Below are positions 33,471 to 46,765 of a DNA stretch of 64,000 nt, in pieces (the stretch's first letter is position 1; each line of letters begins with the position of its first letter). The translations under genes and the position numbers were made by a program. Under the pieces are notes generated by a model. The model saw nothing but the letters and a program-made list of their open reading frames with translations, had not been told where the DNA came from and ran no database searches. Origin of the DNA: Labia minor (Eukaryota > Arthropoda > Insecta > Dermaptera > Spongiphoridae); the NCBI GenBank assembly GCA_963082975.1, contig OY720346.1, positions 38,715,787 to 38,779,786 of the forward strand. Direction: 5' to 3'.

Positions 33471-35369
33471 TATATATAGTAGTTAAAAAATTATTCATTT
33501 AAATTGTTAAATTAAATTAGTAGCAAATTTTATTGAAAAAGAAATCAATGAAAAAATTTATATATATAACAGTATAGTGTTTGGCTAAGAGAGTTACTCT
33601 CACCAATAAATAATACAAACAATAAAAAGCTAATAATAGGTGTTCAATGAAAAATCAAGTTCATTTAAATAAATCTGCGATTATTTAATCTTTATTTAAT
33701 ATTATAAAGCAGAATACAGAACGATTCACAAATTATTTCTCACATATAAAACATATAAATTCTTAAAATACTTCTTAATATATTTAACTTATATAAGATA
33801 AATAAATAGTAATTAAATCATTATATAAAAATAAATAAGTAATAATAATAATAATAAAATATGTTTTCCAATAAATATAAAATTTTTTAACTTTTAAATT
33901 TGACAATAATGAACAAAGAATGTATTTAAATTAATATAATATGGTGGACATCTGCCTGCGTGAACATTATGCATTCAAAAGTTACTTTTTTGAATTATTA
34001 TTATTATTAAAAATAATATGCATATACTAGTATACAAATTCTAAGATGATTTCGAAGTTTTATTTAAATAAAATAAATGTATTAATAATAATTCAGATCA
34101 TTTTTGTCATTTAAATTTTTTATTAATTGATCGTTTTCGCATTCTAACAAAATCTTTTAGAAAAATAAAAAGTCAATTTCAAATCAAATCAGTCAAGTGT
34201 ACTAAAGAAATTGACTTTTCTCCTCCACAAATTATCGAATTGTTTCTCAGGCTAGTAATCTTTGTCAAAAAGCTTTATACACCTATATAAAAAACAAACA
34301 AACTTATACAATCAATCGTAAAATAAAAAAATCCTTTCTTTCCAAGATAAATCATGTTGAAATGACATTTCTTTCTCGTCTTGAATTTTATAGTATATTT
34401 GTTTTTTTCCTATATTTAATTTGTTTTTAAAAATTATATTTTTATTTAGTATTATAGACCTTTAGTAAAAACTTCAATTCATAACTCTTCCAATATATAT
34501 ATATTTTTAAAATTTTATTTATATTTAATATGACAAGTAAATATTACTCGAAAGCTATTTTTATAATAATATTTACATAGAAAATACAATTTATATCTGT
34601 TTAAGAATTTATTTTTTTCTTTATTTATGACTAGCTAGACAATTTTTTATGTGACTTTTAGGTTAACTTGTTTGTCTGTGCCCCAGCATAGACAACTCTA
34701 TACTATTAATAGGATCTTCGTTAAGAAATAAAGAATAAATTTTTATTAAGTAAATTTAATTTATAATAAATGATGAATTATGGATAGTCTAACAATTTGA
34801 ATCAATTAATAATGTTAATAGTGAACATCGGAACCTTCAATTAATATTTCTATCATTATAAATTATATAGTATTATTTCACAATAAAATATTTTTTCATT
34901 TAATATATTTTCGTTTAATATCTTATCAATAAATGATGTTTATTTATCAATCATGATGTTATCAAACATTTGAGCAAAATAAAAATTTAAAAATATCTTT
35001 TAGTACCGATTGTTTATTTGTTTTCTCTATTTTTTTTTGTTATAGTATCCATTGATGTTGACTTGTTTATACATTATGCATGTGGTATAGTCTTCGCTTT
35101 TTAAATGAATATATACTTTGGTTTTCAAGTTGATACGATGAATTTTAAAAATATATTCTTTAAATCACCATATCCTGGATTTCAGTAGATTATATATATG
35201 TTGTAGTATATGATATTATAATTATTTATATTTGTTGCTAAGTTTATATTATAAATTTATTAAAATTAATTTTTAGTACAATTCAATTTACTTAAATAGA
35301 ATAAATGAAAATATATATTATTTATTACAATAATGCCAAAAAACCCTATCAAAATCAAATTATATTATA
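33471..35369. other. A+T-rich spacer
   Basis: Low-complexity A+T DNA; nothing recognisable. Confidence 0.6.
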
Positions 35370-35498
35370 CTAGCAGGCCAATGCGAAAATTTCGCACTTA
35401 TATAGTAATGAATAACCGCGTATTAAAATAGTTTAAATCTACTATTTTTTAATGATATTTTCAACGAATACAAAGAAACAAAATATGTCAACAAATAA
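35370..35498 (-). mobile_element. Helitron 3' terminus (family H-a), partial
   Basis: On the minus strand the segment ends GTGCGAAATTTTCGCATTGG, CCTGCTAG followed by T. A palindrome (TGCGAAATTTTCGCA) lies about a dozen bases before CTAG. Hairpin, then CTRR, then host T is the canonical Helitron 3' end. A related + strand copy ends at 53658. Confidence 0.65.
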
Positions 35499-36041
35499 AT
35501 CTATATATATAAAAGGCAATGTCTGTGTTTCTGTGTGTCTGTCAAATACTCAAAAACTACCCGTCCGATTACGGTGAACCTTTCAGGGATTGTTGTGGGC
35601 ATCCCAGGGAAGGTTTTAGTGTAGTTAATTCCAAAATTAATTTATCTAAAATTAATTTAATTAGTAATATTTTGTTAAAAGTCTGTAGCGTCACAAAACT
35701 ATCGACAGATGGCGCTACATAAAAACTTAAACATTCAAATATTTGTAATTTTTTTTAAACTGTCAAAAATAACATACCCATAATAACAGTTGTAATAAAA
35801 ATATAAATATAAATCACAATGTAAGTAAAATATTGAATCGTTTTATTTATATTGTTTCAATTATTGTTTGAATATTTATTAAATTTATATATAGATTTAT
35901 TAATTATAATAATTCCATTTACTTTCTTCAAATTTTTTTAATTTTTTATTTAAAAGTATATTCAGCATTGAATTGCCATTAAATATGCAGGTAATTGGAA
36001 CTCCAACATGTAATATTAGCAAATATTCTGGGATGGGAAAA

Positions 36042-36160
36042 ATACTAAGATCATGTCATGTCCTATTAAATATTTTGAATTTTATTAATCAATCTAATAT
36101 AATGAAAATAAATTAATACTAAGATCATGTCATGTCCTATTAAATATTTTGAATTTTATT
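36042..36160. repeat. 45-bp direct repeat in Helitron-like element
   Basis: ATACTAAGATCATGTCATGT, CCTATTAAATATTTTGAATT occurs at 36042 and again at 36116, separated by about 30 bp of A+T-rich DNA. This looks like a local duplication. Confidence 0.75.
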
Positions 36161-36373
36161 TTGAATCATACTATGGTAATGAAATATTGTAGGTAGACTT
36201 TTGAGACAAACAATAAAAATCTCTATAAAATAAGAGAATATACTTATTCCGAAAACTGTTAATTAAAATGTAATAACTATTAACAATTAATAAAGTAGAA
36301 ATAATTTTCGAACAAATAAAAATGTAATAATTATTAACAAAAAAAATAAAAAATAAAAATAAATTATTAACAA

Positions 36374-36688
36374 AATAAGTTGACCTGTAGCCAGGTCCGA
36401 ACCGACCGACGGTTTGAAGTAAATTAATTTCCAGCTACAGAAACAATTTCAAATAATTTTAATATATCTATTAATGTAATAATAAAACAGATATGGACAT
36501 AACATAAATATTTTTAATTTTATTTTATTTGTAATATATATGTAAGACCAGGCTGTGACGTCATGAATGGCTGGGTGATGTCATATAATTTTAAATTAAG
36601 AAATATTCGTGGAGATATGTAAAAATCTCCACATGTGAAATTTGGTGTGAAAACAATACCTCCCTTACTATCGTCGGTCGGTAAAAAA
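36374..36688 (-). mobile_element. Family A element, copy A8, internally deleted
   Basis: Both ends are present (left hairpin ATAAGTTGACCTGTAGCCAG, right GTCGGTCGGTAAAAA) but the middle, including the microsatellite and CCGGAAGTGG block, is missing. One TGACGTCA has become TGATGTCA. It is nested in the Helitron-like element. Confidence 0.7.
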
Positions 36689-37084
36689 TAAAAATAAAAA
36701 TGTAATAATAAAAAATAAAATTTCAATTATATTAATTTAATAAATTATTATTATTATTATTATTATTATTATTTTCACGTATTAAACGGTATATTATTAT
36801 TATTATTATTATTTGTAATAATTCCAATAAAAATAAATAAAAATAAAAACCAAAAAAAAAGTGCAATTAAAACTAAAATTTCAATTATATTCATTTAATA
36901 CATTATTATTATTATTATTAAGTGTTCAGTTATCATATACGTAGATATGTATACAGACACACATGCAAAAGCGAAGCTTTTCCGGGTCTGCTATTATTAT
37001 AATAGGCGTTTACTTCGTCATTATTATTAAACATTCGCTTTAATCGTTATCATGTTTTATACATATATATGTAAAATAAAGAGC

Positions 37085-37275
37085 CACAAATATTGGGAAA
37101 CATCCGGTGGAAGACCAAAGATCAAGGTGGTTGGACAATGAAGGAAGGGACATGGGAGAGATGGGACAGGGTAGGATTTGGTTGTAGCTCAGGATATAGG
37201 AACTCTTAGAGAAAAGTGGATGCTGCGGCTAAGAACTTTCGAAAACTGTATAGACACAGAGTTAGATAAATATAA
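37085..37275 (+). pseudogene. RTE-type LINE 3' fragment
   Basis: The frame contains GRPKIRWLDNEGRDMGEM, similar to the GRPRTRWLDNV segment near the C-terminus of RTE-type LINE ORF2 proteins, then stops and frameshifts. Only this C-terminal trace remains, next to Helitron terminus H1. Confidence 0.5.
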
Positions 37276-37282
37276 CATATAC

Positions 37283-37496
37283 AATAATAATATATAATTA
37301 GTTTACTGATTAAATTAAAATATATTTTCCAAGAAAACAAATATATGTCTTATCTACTTATACTGATTGAAACAAAATGGATGAAAACCTTTTACATACA
37401 GACTTTCAACCAAATACTATGTATCACTCGGGGGTACAGGGGGCGGAGCCCCCGTCTAGGTGTGAAGAGCGCCTGGAAGGCGCTCGGAGCAGCTAG
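37283..37496 (+). mobile_element. Helitron 3' terminus (family H-c), copy H1
   Basis: Ends with a strong 8-bp-stem hairpin GAGCGCCTGGAAGGCGCTC at 37467-37485, then GGAGCAGCTAG and host T. A second palindrome GGGGCGGAGCCCC lies just upstream. The same 170 bp, including GATTAAATTAAAATATATTT and ATGGATGAAAACCTTTTAC, recurs at 52556-52731. This is a textbook Helitron 3' end. No Rep/helicase is present. Confidence 0.75.
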
Positions 37497-38518
37497 TAAT
37501 TCTATAAAATAGGTGTATAAAGAAAATAGCAATTCACAATATCATCAACAAAAATATACACACAGACTTATTTTACTTTTTTCGTGATAAACATCGTGCC
37601 CTTCTTTCTTTAGTCAATCGTTGTCTCTCATTTGTATCTTAGTTTTCACTAAAATGTGCAAATTGTACAATTTTTCAAAATATAAATTTAAATATTAATA
37701 AATTAGGAGTGATATTCAACTTAATTTAATTTTACTTTTAATAATTTAGAATATTAGAACTTAAAATAAAAATTTAAATATTATAAACATTCTTTGTAAT
37801 GGAAGTTCTAGAATTAATAATTTTATTTTGTGTGTCAACTTCTTAACTGAGCCACCAGAGAAGCCACATGGAGCGTTGTTTATTTGGGTTGGGTTGGTTT
37901 TTTGTACATAACTCTTTAGAACGGATCAACGTTTTTGAAATTTTCAACCTTATATCTTATCCTTGGGACATGACGGTTCTAATGATACCTGAACCATTAA
38001 GATCCATAAAGCCGTTTAGAAGGAGTTTAGGATTGCGTAGTCGTTTTATATAGATATTAAATTATACTAAAGGGAAAATTATCATTCATTTTTCTGAAAA
38101 TAGAAATTAAAAATAAAATATAATTTTTAATTCACATCAATTGATCATTTTAATTTTAAATTTCAATTATATATAAATATAAATATATTGTATATATATA
38201 TATGTATATATAGAATTATATAATACCTTAAGTATAAAATATTTAAATTTATGTAAAATTAAGTTGACTTTAGAATATTTATTAATTTACACGATTAGAT
38301 TTAATAAATGAAGTATTAAAAATTTATTTGCATAAAAATATTGTATATATAATTGAAAGTAGAGAATAAAAATATATTTTCTTGTCTATCTTTTATTATT
38401 AATTAAATATAGTTAATGTAAAAATAAAAATTATATAATAATATAATTACGAAAAATAAATTGCTTTTATCTTGAATTAAATGTTTTAAATCTAAAATAC
38501 ATTGATTTTAATTTCCCC

Positions 38519-38550
<32 letters not shown>

Positions 38551-39560
38551 GTGTGTATATATATATATCCATTAATTTAATGTTATTCCACTCTCTTTCT
38601 CTTGACTATACATTTATTATATCTTTTATAATTATTTCTGTTTATCTCTTTTGACATTTGCAAAATAAGATTTAATATTCTTAAACAAAGTTACAATTAG
38701 GAGAGACTAATTATATGTCATTTATTTTTTTTTTAATGACATTAATTAATTTTATTTACTGACTTTGTGTTTTCTTCTTTTCCTCTTTTCTTTAAATATT
38801 TCTCTCGAACAACCAAAACGATTCATTTATTTATTTTCAAATGTAATTCGAATTGTAGAAATTAAATAATTCTGACTTTTCACATGGTGTTTTTTTTTGT
38901 CCTTCATTAAACCCTAAGTTTTATTTTATTGTTTAATTTAGTGTTGAAATAACTTTTAAACTTATTCTTATTGTTTATCTATTAAAGAATGAGTGATAAA
39001 AACAAATCTTAATAATGAATTAAAAATATCTATAACCATAATTTATAATACTTTTTCTAGAAAAGAGCACATTATTAATAATTTTATATTTTTATTTGAG
39101 GCTTCGCAAAATCTAGTTAAAATTTTACATTATATAGGTAGAAATTTATAAGATATTAATAGAGAATATAGATAAACATAATATCAAATAAACTAAATAA
39201 TATATTCAAATTATATTGTATTTATTTTAATTTTTTATTTTGTCAAAAAAAGAATTTAAATTCAGAAAATGATCTATAAAAAACTTTCAACAGTGGATCT
39301 CTAATAAATTTATTTTAATTCGATTTAAAGATAGTACTGACAGATCTCATTGAAACATTGTATCTATTTGGAAATTTGACCTGAAATTTTTTTTAACAAT
39401 TTTCAATTTATAAATGGAATGGAAATTAATAATAAAATCAATTTGTTAAAGGCAAGTTATTAAAAACATACTTTTTAGTTTCAAAAGATTAAGAATTTTT
39501 ATTAAACTTTATGATTATTTAGAGATTTAGACAGTTTCGCCATCATCTGAGGTTTGGACT
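37497..39560. other. Spacer, mostly A+T-rich
   Basis: A more complex stretch at 37840-38050 carries a 61-codon frame (37868) and an AACGGATCAACGTTTTTGAA motif reminiscent of repeat blocks elsewhere in the window. The rest is low-complexity, with TC and TA runs at 38519-38570. Confidence 0.5.
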
Positions 39561-39605
39561 ATATTCTACTTCTACTTCTACTTCTACTTATACTTGTACT
39601 TGCAA
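39561..39605 (+). repeat. CTACTT hexanucleotide microsatellite
   Basis: Short tandem run (TTCTACTTCTACTTCTACTT) that decays into related units. Confidence 0.8.
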
Positions 39606-39794
39606 GTTATTAATCAATTAATAGAGAAAAGTATTGAATATCAAATACATATATTTTTTGCATTTCTGGACACTACACACACTACATTACACTATAGAAC
39701 AAAGCTATATATCCATGCTCTCTCAAGAGATTAATCCAAACTAAATCTCAATAATCTAAAATATTTACCCAAGTTCCAAGGCATGAATAAACCT

Positions 39795-40106
39795 AGATCA
39801 GAATGGACCTTACTTCCCAATTAATAGAGGTGTTAAACAGATCCCTTATCACCGGCACTGTTCAACTGTACCCTCGAAAACATGTTCAGAAATCTAAATT
39901 GGGCTAATAAAGGAATCAAAATTGATGGAAAATATTTAAACAATCTTAGATTCGCCGATGATCTTGTTCTATTAGCATCTTCAAAGGAACAACTAAGAGA
40001 AATGATAATTGATATTAATATTAAAAGTAAAGCGATTGGGCTAGAAATTAATTATAAAAAATCGGCATTTATTTCAATATTGAGCTCAAACATGGTCGAT
40101 TACTGA
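39795..40106 (+). pseudogene. RTE-type LINE reverse transcriptase fragment
   Basis: After RGVKQ the frame shifts (about 4 bases of the expected G-D codons are lost) and resumes as DPLSPALFNCTLENMF, NLNW, GIKIDGKYLNNLRFADDLVL and SKAIGLEINYKKS. The GVKQ(G)DPLSP and FADD motifs are reverse transcriptase motifs B and C of a non-LTR retrotransposon, and the spacing and wording fit the RTE clade. It stops at 40106. The upstream endonuclease and downstream C-terminus are absent here. Confidence 0.8.
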
Positions 40107-40136
40107 AAAAAAATACTAATAAACTAGAGACTATAC

Positions 40137-40429
40137 TTATACTAAACTTTATGATCATTTAGACAGTTTCGTCATCAACCTCTGATGATGGCGAAAAAAA
40201 AATTTCCGGTTAAATTTCCAAATGTATTTTATTTTCTTATTCCCTCTTCAACACTCTTGTTATTCACTATACAAATATTGAAATAAAATAAAGTTAAAAA
40301 TAATAAATTAGTTCTATTTTCCAACATTTCAAATAATTAATAGATATAATACATTATATTATATTATAGATAGAGAGAGGGAGAGAGCGAGAGAAGGGAG
40401 AGAGTACATATAATTGTAAATTGCTATTA
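40137..40429. other. Spacer after LINE fragment with an inverted TGATGATGGCGAAA motif
   Basis: AGTTTCGTCATCAACCTCTG, ATGATGGCGAAA forms a near-palindrome at about 40165-40196. A related AGTTTCGCCATCATCTGAGG lies at 39533-39552, on the other side of the LINE fragment. An AG-rich microsatellite follows at 40368-40410. Confidence 0.5.
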
Positions 40430-40830
40430 AAGCCATATCATCTTTATGAATATTAGTCTCTCGTAGAGATAGATCATCTCTTACGGGAGTGGAAAGTAAT
40501 TATTTCTAGTACAACTCCCTGTGTGCATAATTTGCAGCTGTTAGATATTTGAATACAAAGTTGAGTTGAGTCAGTTTGTCTTCCAGTCTTGGTATGATAA
40601 GAGATGACGTGAGGGAATCTAATCTGCTTAAGCACAAATATATATTCTGAAGTTTGAGTCAGCTTAGTGACAATCATTTGCATAAAGCACCTATTGTATT
40701 TACTACCCCCACTCCCACCCCTATCCGCCCACCAGTACCTCGCTCGATCACTTTGTTTATTTGTTGATCCCTCACTCTTCGAAGCATTAATCAGCAAGGA
40801 TCGATCTCATTACCTGCTTTCACTGATCCC
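40430..40830. other. Complex, non-repetitive island, function unknown
   Basis: About 400 bp of balanced composition in an A+T desert, with ACTACCCCCACTCCCACCCC near 40700 and several TGACG/TGAGTCAG-like motifs. A 107-codon minus-strand frame (40474-40797) crosses it but has no recognised domain. Candidate for conserved non-coding DNA or a host exon. Confidence 0.35.
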
Positions 40831-41858
40831 ATTAATGTTTATATAATTAATAAATTGAAAGACACTATTGAAATTTCGTAATAGTGTTTAAATAAACATT
40901 TCCAACCGCGTTCCATATATCATTCTAGTCAGATGTTATTTGAAAAATAATGTTGACAGTCATTAATTTTAATAAAATATCGAAAATATTGCTAACACCT
41001 GTTTATTTTTATAATAAAATAAATTTCAACTGGCATACATATGTACAACATAGACATATTTAAAATCTTTAATATCAATATACATATATATAAGTAAAAC
41101 TATTTTGAAACCTATAATATCTCTTATTAAAAACCAACATTTAAAACCCATATTTTCATAATAAATATTTTTTTTTCAACTATTTAATAATTTAATATTT
41201 ATCTAAACTAATATATTTAAAAAATTGAAATAGTATCATAATAAAATGATTTCCTTTTTTATTTAGAAATTTCAAATCAATATGACAGATTACGATTTCC
41301 TCTATTCTTAGATTATGTCAATCAAATGTCATGACATATTGACGGACAAATTTCGTTGATGGTAATCTAATTTCATTTTATTTTCAATGAAAAGTTTTTG
41401 ACAAATAAATGTTATTTTATAGAAGTTATTTATTTGTAGTGTCGATATTTTTATAAAATTATAAAAAAACATTTATAAATAGCATAAATAAAATATAAAT
41501 ATAATGAATATAGTATATATAAATATTAAATATTAATACTATTTATATGTAACTTTGAATTTAAAAAAAATAACATAAATACTTATTTAAACAGAGGTAG
41601 TTAAGTATATTTTTTTTTAATATAAAGTATTACACTATAATTTATACTAATAGGAATAATTGAATAACTACACAATTAATCATCTTGGTGAGAAATGTTA
41701 ATATTTTTAATTCATAATTTATAAAAATGTTTAATTCATAAATGAAAATAAAATATTCATCTACGAATTACTTATATAATAATAAAAATTTAATTATATT
41801 AGCTATTATTTAATGAGAAGGATATTTATTAGTTAAAAAATTTCAATAAATAGCTAGG
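40831..41858. other. A+T-rich spacer
   Basis: Low-complexity A+T DNA; nothing recognisable. Confidence 0.6.
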
Positions 41859-41860
41859 TA

Positions 41861-41981
41861 TGTATTGACAAAAAAGTAATCACCAGGGGCGCTGCTGACG
41901 GTCAATCAACCGGTTGAGAAGGTGCATTATCATTGCCTGACAACAGCGCCAATCTGGCGTTTACTTTTTTCCGTCACTGTA
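41861..41981. mobile_element. Short Tc1/mariner-type MITE
   Basis: About 120 bp with imperfect inverted ends: AAAAAAGTAATCACCAGGGG, CGCTG at left against AAAAAAGTAAACGCCAGATT, GGCGCTG on the opposite strand at right. The outer right end reads ACAGTGACGG on the opposite strand, a Tc1-like start next to TA. The left outer end is degraded. No coding capacity. Confidence 0.6.
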
Positions 41982-43443
41982 TTTTATTTTTTATTTCTAA
42001 TAAACATTTTTTTTTATTCTCTTAATGTCAAAATGCAACTAGTCCATTATAATAATTATGAATGAGATCTATCATCAACTATTTTGTTATTTTACCAAAA
42101 TTTAGACAAGAAAATTGACTGACAATCATTCCTTCCCTTCAAGATTATCATTTAAAAAATATATTTTCAAGAACGAATTATCAAAACAAAATTGAATTTT
42201 GAAATGAATAACAAGTTATTTGCTAAAAGTATCTAAAAATATTTATTTTATTTTTAAGTGGTGTCTAATAGGTGTGTATGAGTAGGTGGATGGTAGAGTG
42301 GTGGGAATAATTCCCTTTTAAATTATCCATCAAGCAAGACAGATGGTACGTGCGGTTATGCATGAATTCACAGGGAATTAGTTGAATTATTACATGGATA
42401 AATATTGAGATTTTAACTCATTATAGCTACTTCAAATATATTATCATAGACCGTTACTATTTATTTAATACTAGACATTCATTTTGAATATACACATAGA
42501 TATTATGCCAAAGACAATTATATCAATTTTCTTTTTGGTCAGAATATTTTAATTTTATAATTATTATTTCAATTTATTGATTAAATTACTATTATTAATT
42601 ATTTTTTTTTATTGTGAACAATTCAAAATATTAAGTAATATTATAGGCCAACTCATAGTTCACCAATAAACAATTTAAACAGAATTTACATAACAACTTT
42701 TAGGTAATTGATTGCATTTTAGAATACAAAAATTGAAAAATATAAAAAAATAGCTTTAGATTGATCCATCGGAACCAGCAGGGGAGTTACAATTCTCTTT
42801 CTACAAATAGAAAAAGGAAATGTAGAAATGTGAATTTCCTGTCAAGGAAAGCTATAGATGAAATATTGCAAAGAGATATTCAAGTTTTCTTCCAAGTTTG
42901 TTTGATTTTTTTTTTTTTTATTGCAAGAATAAACTTCAACTCTGTTAAAATTGGGACAATGAAAAAAAAATGCATAAACATATTTTAAGAGGTGTATTAA
43001 TATGTTATTAGCTAAATTTTTTTGCACAAAATCCTCTTTTCTTAAGATTAAAAAAAATATTTAATACCAATATACTTGAAAGTTCAAAATGTAATTGAGA
43101 ATAAGAGGAATATTGTGTACCTTTTCGATATAATTTTTATATAAATTGAAATTTATAATCAATATCAAAGGCACTAGTGACAATAAATTTATAGATTTCA
43201 TTCTTTATTTCATTATTTATTTATTTTTTTCTTTCATAAAGTTCTTAGATTTTATTTTACTTTAGTAATAATTGATCAAAATTGCATAAGTTTATATTGG
43301 AAAGAAAGAGAGATAAAATAGTAATAGTAATAGTAACCGAAAAGAATACACAAAATCTTAAAATTGAAAATATGGAATTTGCAAAATATAGAATACACAG
43401 GGACACAAATATTCGAAAAATGAATTTAATGAAATTTTTCTAT
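41982..43443. other. Spacer, mostly A+T-rich
   Basis: A mildly more complex stretch at 42250-42390 (AGGTGTGTATGAGTAGGTGG) is unassigned. The short frames at 42761 and 43282 show no motifs. Confidence 0.5.
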
Positions 43444-43587
43444 TTTTTACTATCTCACAGAAGATAGTATTGCGATCATGAAAATTTTCTATTTCGAGAT
43501 TTTGATGTTTTTATACGTTTTGAAGGTTCATGAATCATTTTCACTAAGGTTTAGAAAAATGTCTGTGTGTGTATGTATATATATACG

Positions 43588-43653
<66 letters not shown>

Positions 43654-44106
43654 GACAAGATTACGCAAAAACGGTTTGAGCTAGATTTATGAAATTTGGT
43701 ATACGGGCATTATTCATAATTCGTAGTTTTCTCTTAACTTTTGAGAAATGTAGCTGAACCGGAAGAGGGTCCTTACCTACAACGTTTTGATTTTTTTCCT
43801 CTAAATTGACCGTAAAAATAAAGATATATGTTTGATAGTTTTTCACATGATTAAAAATTGTATAAAACTGCTATATATAGAATTTCAGCTTGATCGAATC
43901 GCTGAAAGTACCAGAATTATTTTTTAGCAGTCCAAATCACGCGCCAACACGTGATGTGTTTTTTTCCATCAACAAAGAGCCAAACACGCGCTGGTTTAAA
44001 AATTATTATTTATTAATTTTAATTTATTAAATTTAATTTTAATATAATATATGTGTTAATTAATCCAATTCAAATTTGAGAGATAGTCGAGTTGAGACAA
44101 TCAAGA
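43444..44106 (+). mobile_element. Family C element, copy C7, diverged full length
   Basis: Starts TTTTTTACTATCTCACAGAA and ends GAGAGATAGTCGAGTTGAGA, CAATCAAG. The microsatellite is long (TA then TG, about 43574-43650). The terminal hairpin is decayed. Confidence 0.7.
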
Positions 44107-44889
44107 TTTTTTTTTATGTTCAATAGATACACAAATCTCCTGTTTCTACTAAAAAAAAGTTTAAAATTTTAATTTTAACTGTTACTACATATATGAGATT
44201 AAATACTAATTTCAAATATAACATATTTTATTTTAATAAATGAGTAAATAGACAAAATATTTTTATTATTTAGTTTTGTTTTTGATTTTTTTTTCAAATA
44301 ATAAATTGATTATCAATCAAACAATTTAATAAAAATAATTCTATGATATATAATTTATTCTATTTACATATTCATTATAAACAAAATTTAAAATTAAGTT
44401 TATTACAACAAATTAGTAGGATTAGAATTTTTAAAGAAAAGGGTATTATGTTCATATGGTATACATCCATCACTTGATAAATCATTTGTTAAAATTTCAT
44501 AAAACTATCATTAATCATTAAAAATAAATAATAATAATAAACATCAAGACTGTTTATACAAAGATATCGAATTTATAGTGCAGAGAGAGATGAGTTTCTA
44601 ATTTTGTGAAATTAGAATAGATTTAAAATCATTGTGACAACATTAAATAGAATTATTTATTTTTTTATTTCACTAATTATATAAAATTTTAATTTATTTA
44701 TTATCATACACTAAAGTTTGAACCATTTAAAAAGAACATAAACAATTAAAATAAATAAATAAAACATACTATTCTAATAATAAGTCAACTATGTTTGTTG
44801 TGTTATACAAGTTCTGTTTATTTTTCTTTTTAATTAAAATTTATTATCAATATTATTATATTATTTGTTCGTATATTATAACTTTTCTA
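44107..44889. other. A+T-rich spacer
   Basis: Low-complexity A+T DNA without recognised features. Confidence 0.6.
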
Positions 44890-45640
44890 TCTATCTATGT
44901 AGCTCTACGGGACTGGAAAGTTCTTGGCAACAGCAACCACATTTCTCCAAACATCTCCCTATTCTAACCTCCCATCCAACTCTTTTTCTCCCATTTCTCT
45001 TACGTTTCTTCTTAAATTGTCTGCCTACCGAGTCCTTGGTCTTCTAATCGGTCTATTCACAATCGGTCTCCCCACAAATATAGACTTTTCGCCAGACTTT
45101 CCTCCCTCATTCGTGCCACGTCCCCTTTCCATTGCAACCTTCTCGATTTTTTACCCTAACTATGTCTGTAAATGCATAGAGTTCATGCAATTTCTCTTTA
45201 TGCAGTCTGCCATTCCCCGATGGCCTCATCTTTCTTTGACCCATAAAAGCTGCGAACAATCCTATTTTCAAATACTCTAAATCTACTCTCGTCTTCTAAG
45301 GTCATAGACCACGTCCTAAACCCGTAATAGGCTAAATAATGGATTTATATATTTTAATTTTGATTCCAATTTAATAATAATTTTGACGAGATAGGTCCCT
45401 TTACTACCCCGGTTCACCGACCGCTGCTTTACTGCATGATATCAGGCTTTGCCCAATTTCAAACACGATTTAAATTCTTCTCGAATATTATTAATTTCTG
45501 TGATTATAGAACCTAAGTATTTAAATTTTTCTACATTTTCGAATTCTATGTTTTGTATGTTAAGATTTTGTGTATTAATAATTATATACCTATACCTATA
45601 CCCTATATTTATAATGTAATAATAACAACAAATATTGATC
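44890..45640 (-). pseudogene. RTE-type LINE C-terminal relic
   Basis: Read on the minus strand, it starts with FENVEKFKYLGSIITE and REEFKSCLKLGKA (about 45567-45445), continues after frameshifts to a YGF(R)TWSMTLEDESRFRVFEN-type segment, NRIVRSFYGSKKDEAIGEWQ, then VARMREESLAKSLYLWG, and trails off near 44900. This is the order found downstream of the reverse transcriptase in RTE-type LINE proteins. Several stops and frameshifts make it a pseudogene. It may be the same family as the fragment at 39795-40106. The plus-strand frames here are shadows. Confidence 0.7.
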
Positions 45641-46640
45641 ACATTATCTTCTTTATTCATCTATTCATGTTATCTTCAAAAATTAAATCATCCATAAAAT
45701 TGAAAACAAATTTTAATTCCCAATGGATAAAACAAATGGAAATATCCTTTTTAAACTTTATTAATACAACCTAGAAAAAGAGCTTAAAAGGACTTTGAGT
45801 GTCGGAGAATAATATCGTTTATAGTAAAAAGTACCTGGAGCACCGAGCTATCGCTTAAAGCTTTAACAAATTTATACAATTTTTAAACTTAAAAATTATT
45901 CAATTATTAAATTATTATATAAATTATTCAAGTATTATATATGTTTAATAATGATCTAATTAGACACACAATCACACACTATTTCTATTTTGATAATTCT
46001 TGAATGACTTAAAATATTTAAAATAAAAAAAAATGATTAATCCAATCTTAATTAAAAAAGAATTTGATGGGAGCAGTCGCCCTGATAATTCAAGAAATAT
46101 ATAATTTTTTCTTTTTATTTATAATATTCAAAAATCATTTATATTATTTATAGTTCATTCTAAAAGACTCATTTTATTTTAATTAATATAATATGATATA
46201 ATATTATTATATCGAATTTATTCAACAATTTATTTGAAAAAAGATATTATTTTATAATCATTTTCAATGGAAATCAATTAAAGATAGATATTGTATATAC
46301 TTACAATGTTTGAATAATAAGATAAATTTTAGATTAATATATAAATTTTAAACTACCAAGCCGTATTTATATAAAGGAAAAATCAGTTTATTATCTCAAA
46401 ACCCCAGAAATCTTTTAGTATAAAACATTTTATAAGAATTTAATAAAAGCTCCTCGCAGTTCATTCAATGCCTTTTTAAATAAAATAAATTTTTAAAGTT
46501 TCTTCATTTATAATTGTTCATATCTATTATTATGTTGCTAACTTCATGAATATTTTTTTAATGGGTGGGAGAATGATAAATCTATTTCGTAATTTGATTC
46601 TAAAATTTTATTAAAATAAATATTTTTATATTAAAAATTA
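45641..46640. other. A+T-rich spacer
   Basis: Low-complexity A+T DNA; no features. Confidence 0.55.
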
Positions 46641-46649
46641 TTAATACAA

Positions 46650-46765
46650 TGCTGATGTCCTTGTTGTGACGTCATTTAAAATTACTATTTTTTTAATAAG
46701 AAAAAACTAACAAGGAAGATTTTTCAGGAGGTTGAAGCCAATACAGATTGATTTCTCTTTATAAA
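46650..46765 (+). repeat. Decayed family A fragment
   Basis: TTGTGACGTCATTTAAAATT, then AATAAGAAAAAACTAACAAG and GAAGCCAATACAGATTGATT resemble the TGACGTCA to CCAATACAAAGTGCATGATT part of family A, with many changes. Confidence 0.4.

Larger units (their letters stand above)
35500..36994 (+). mobile_element. Helitron-like element (family H-b), non-autonomous
   Basis: The left end TCTATATATATAAAAGGCAA, TGTCTGTG is the TC-starting type common in arthropod Helitrons, and the following CAAAAACTACCCGTCCGATT block is typical of these repeats. The proposed right end has a palindrome AAAAGCGAAGCTTTT at 36967-36981, then CCGGGTCTGCTAT, a CTRR variant. Inside are a 45-bp direct repeat (36042 and 36116), ATT microsatellites and the family A copy A8. 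The right boundary is the less certain. Confidence 0.5.

Noticed and set aside
39533-40196. AGTTTCGCCATCATCTGAGG and TGATGATGGCGAAA considered as hammerhead ribozymes flanking the LINE fragment
   Set aside because: CTGATGA and CGAAA are present but only a few bases apart, leaving no proper stem II; kept only as a noted inverted motif.
44924-45280. 118-codon plus-strand frame
   Set aside because: Shadow of the RTE-type LINE relic on the minus strand, which shows recognisable motifs in order.
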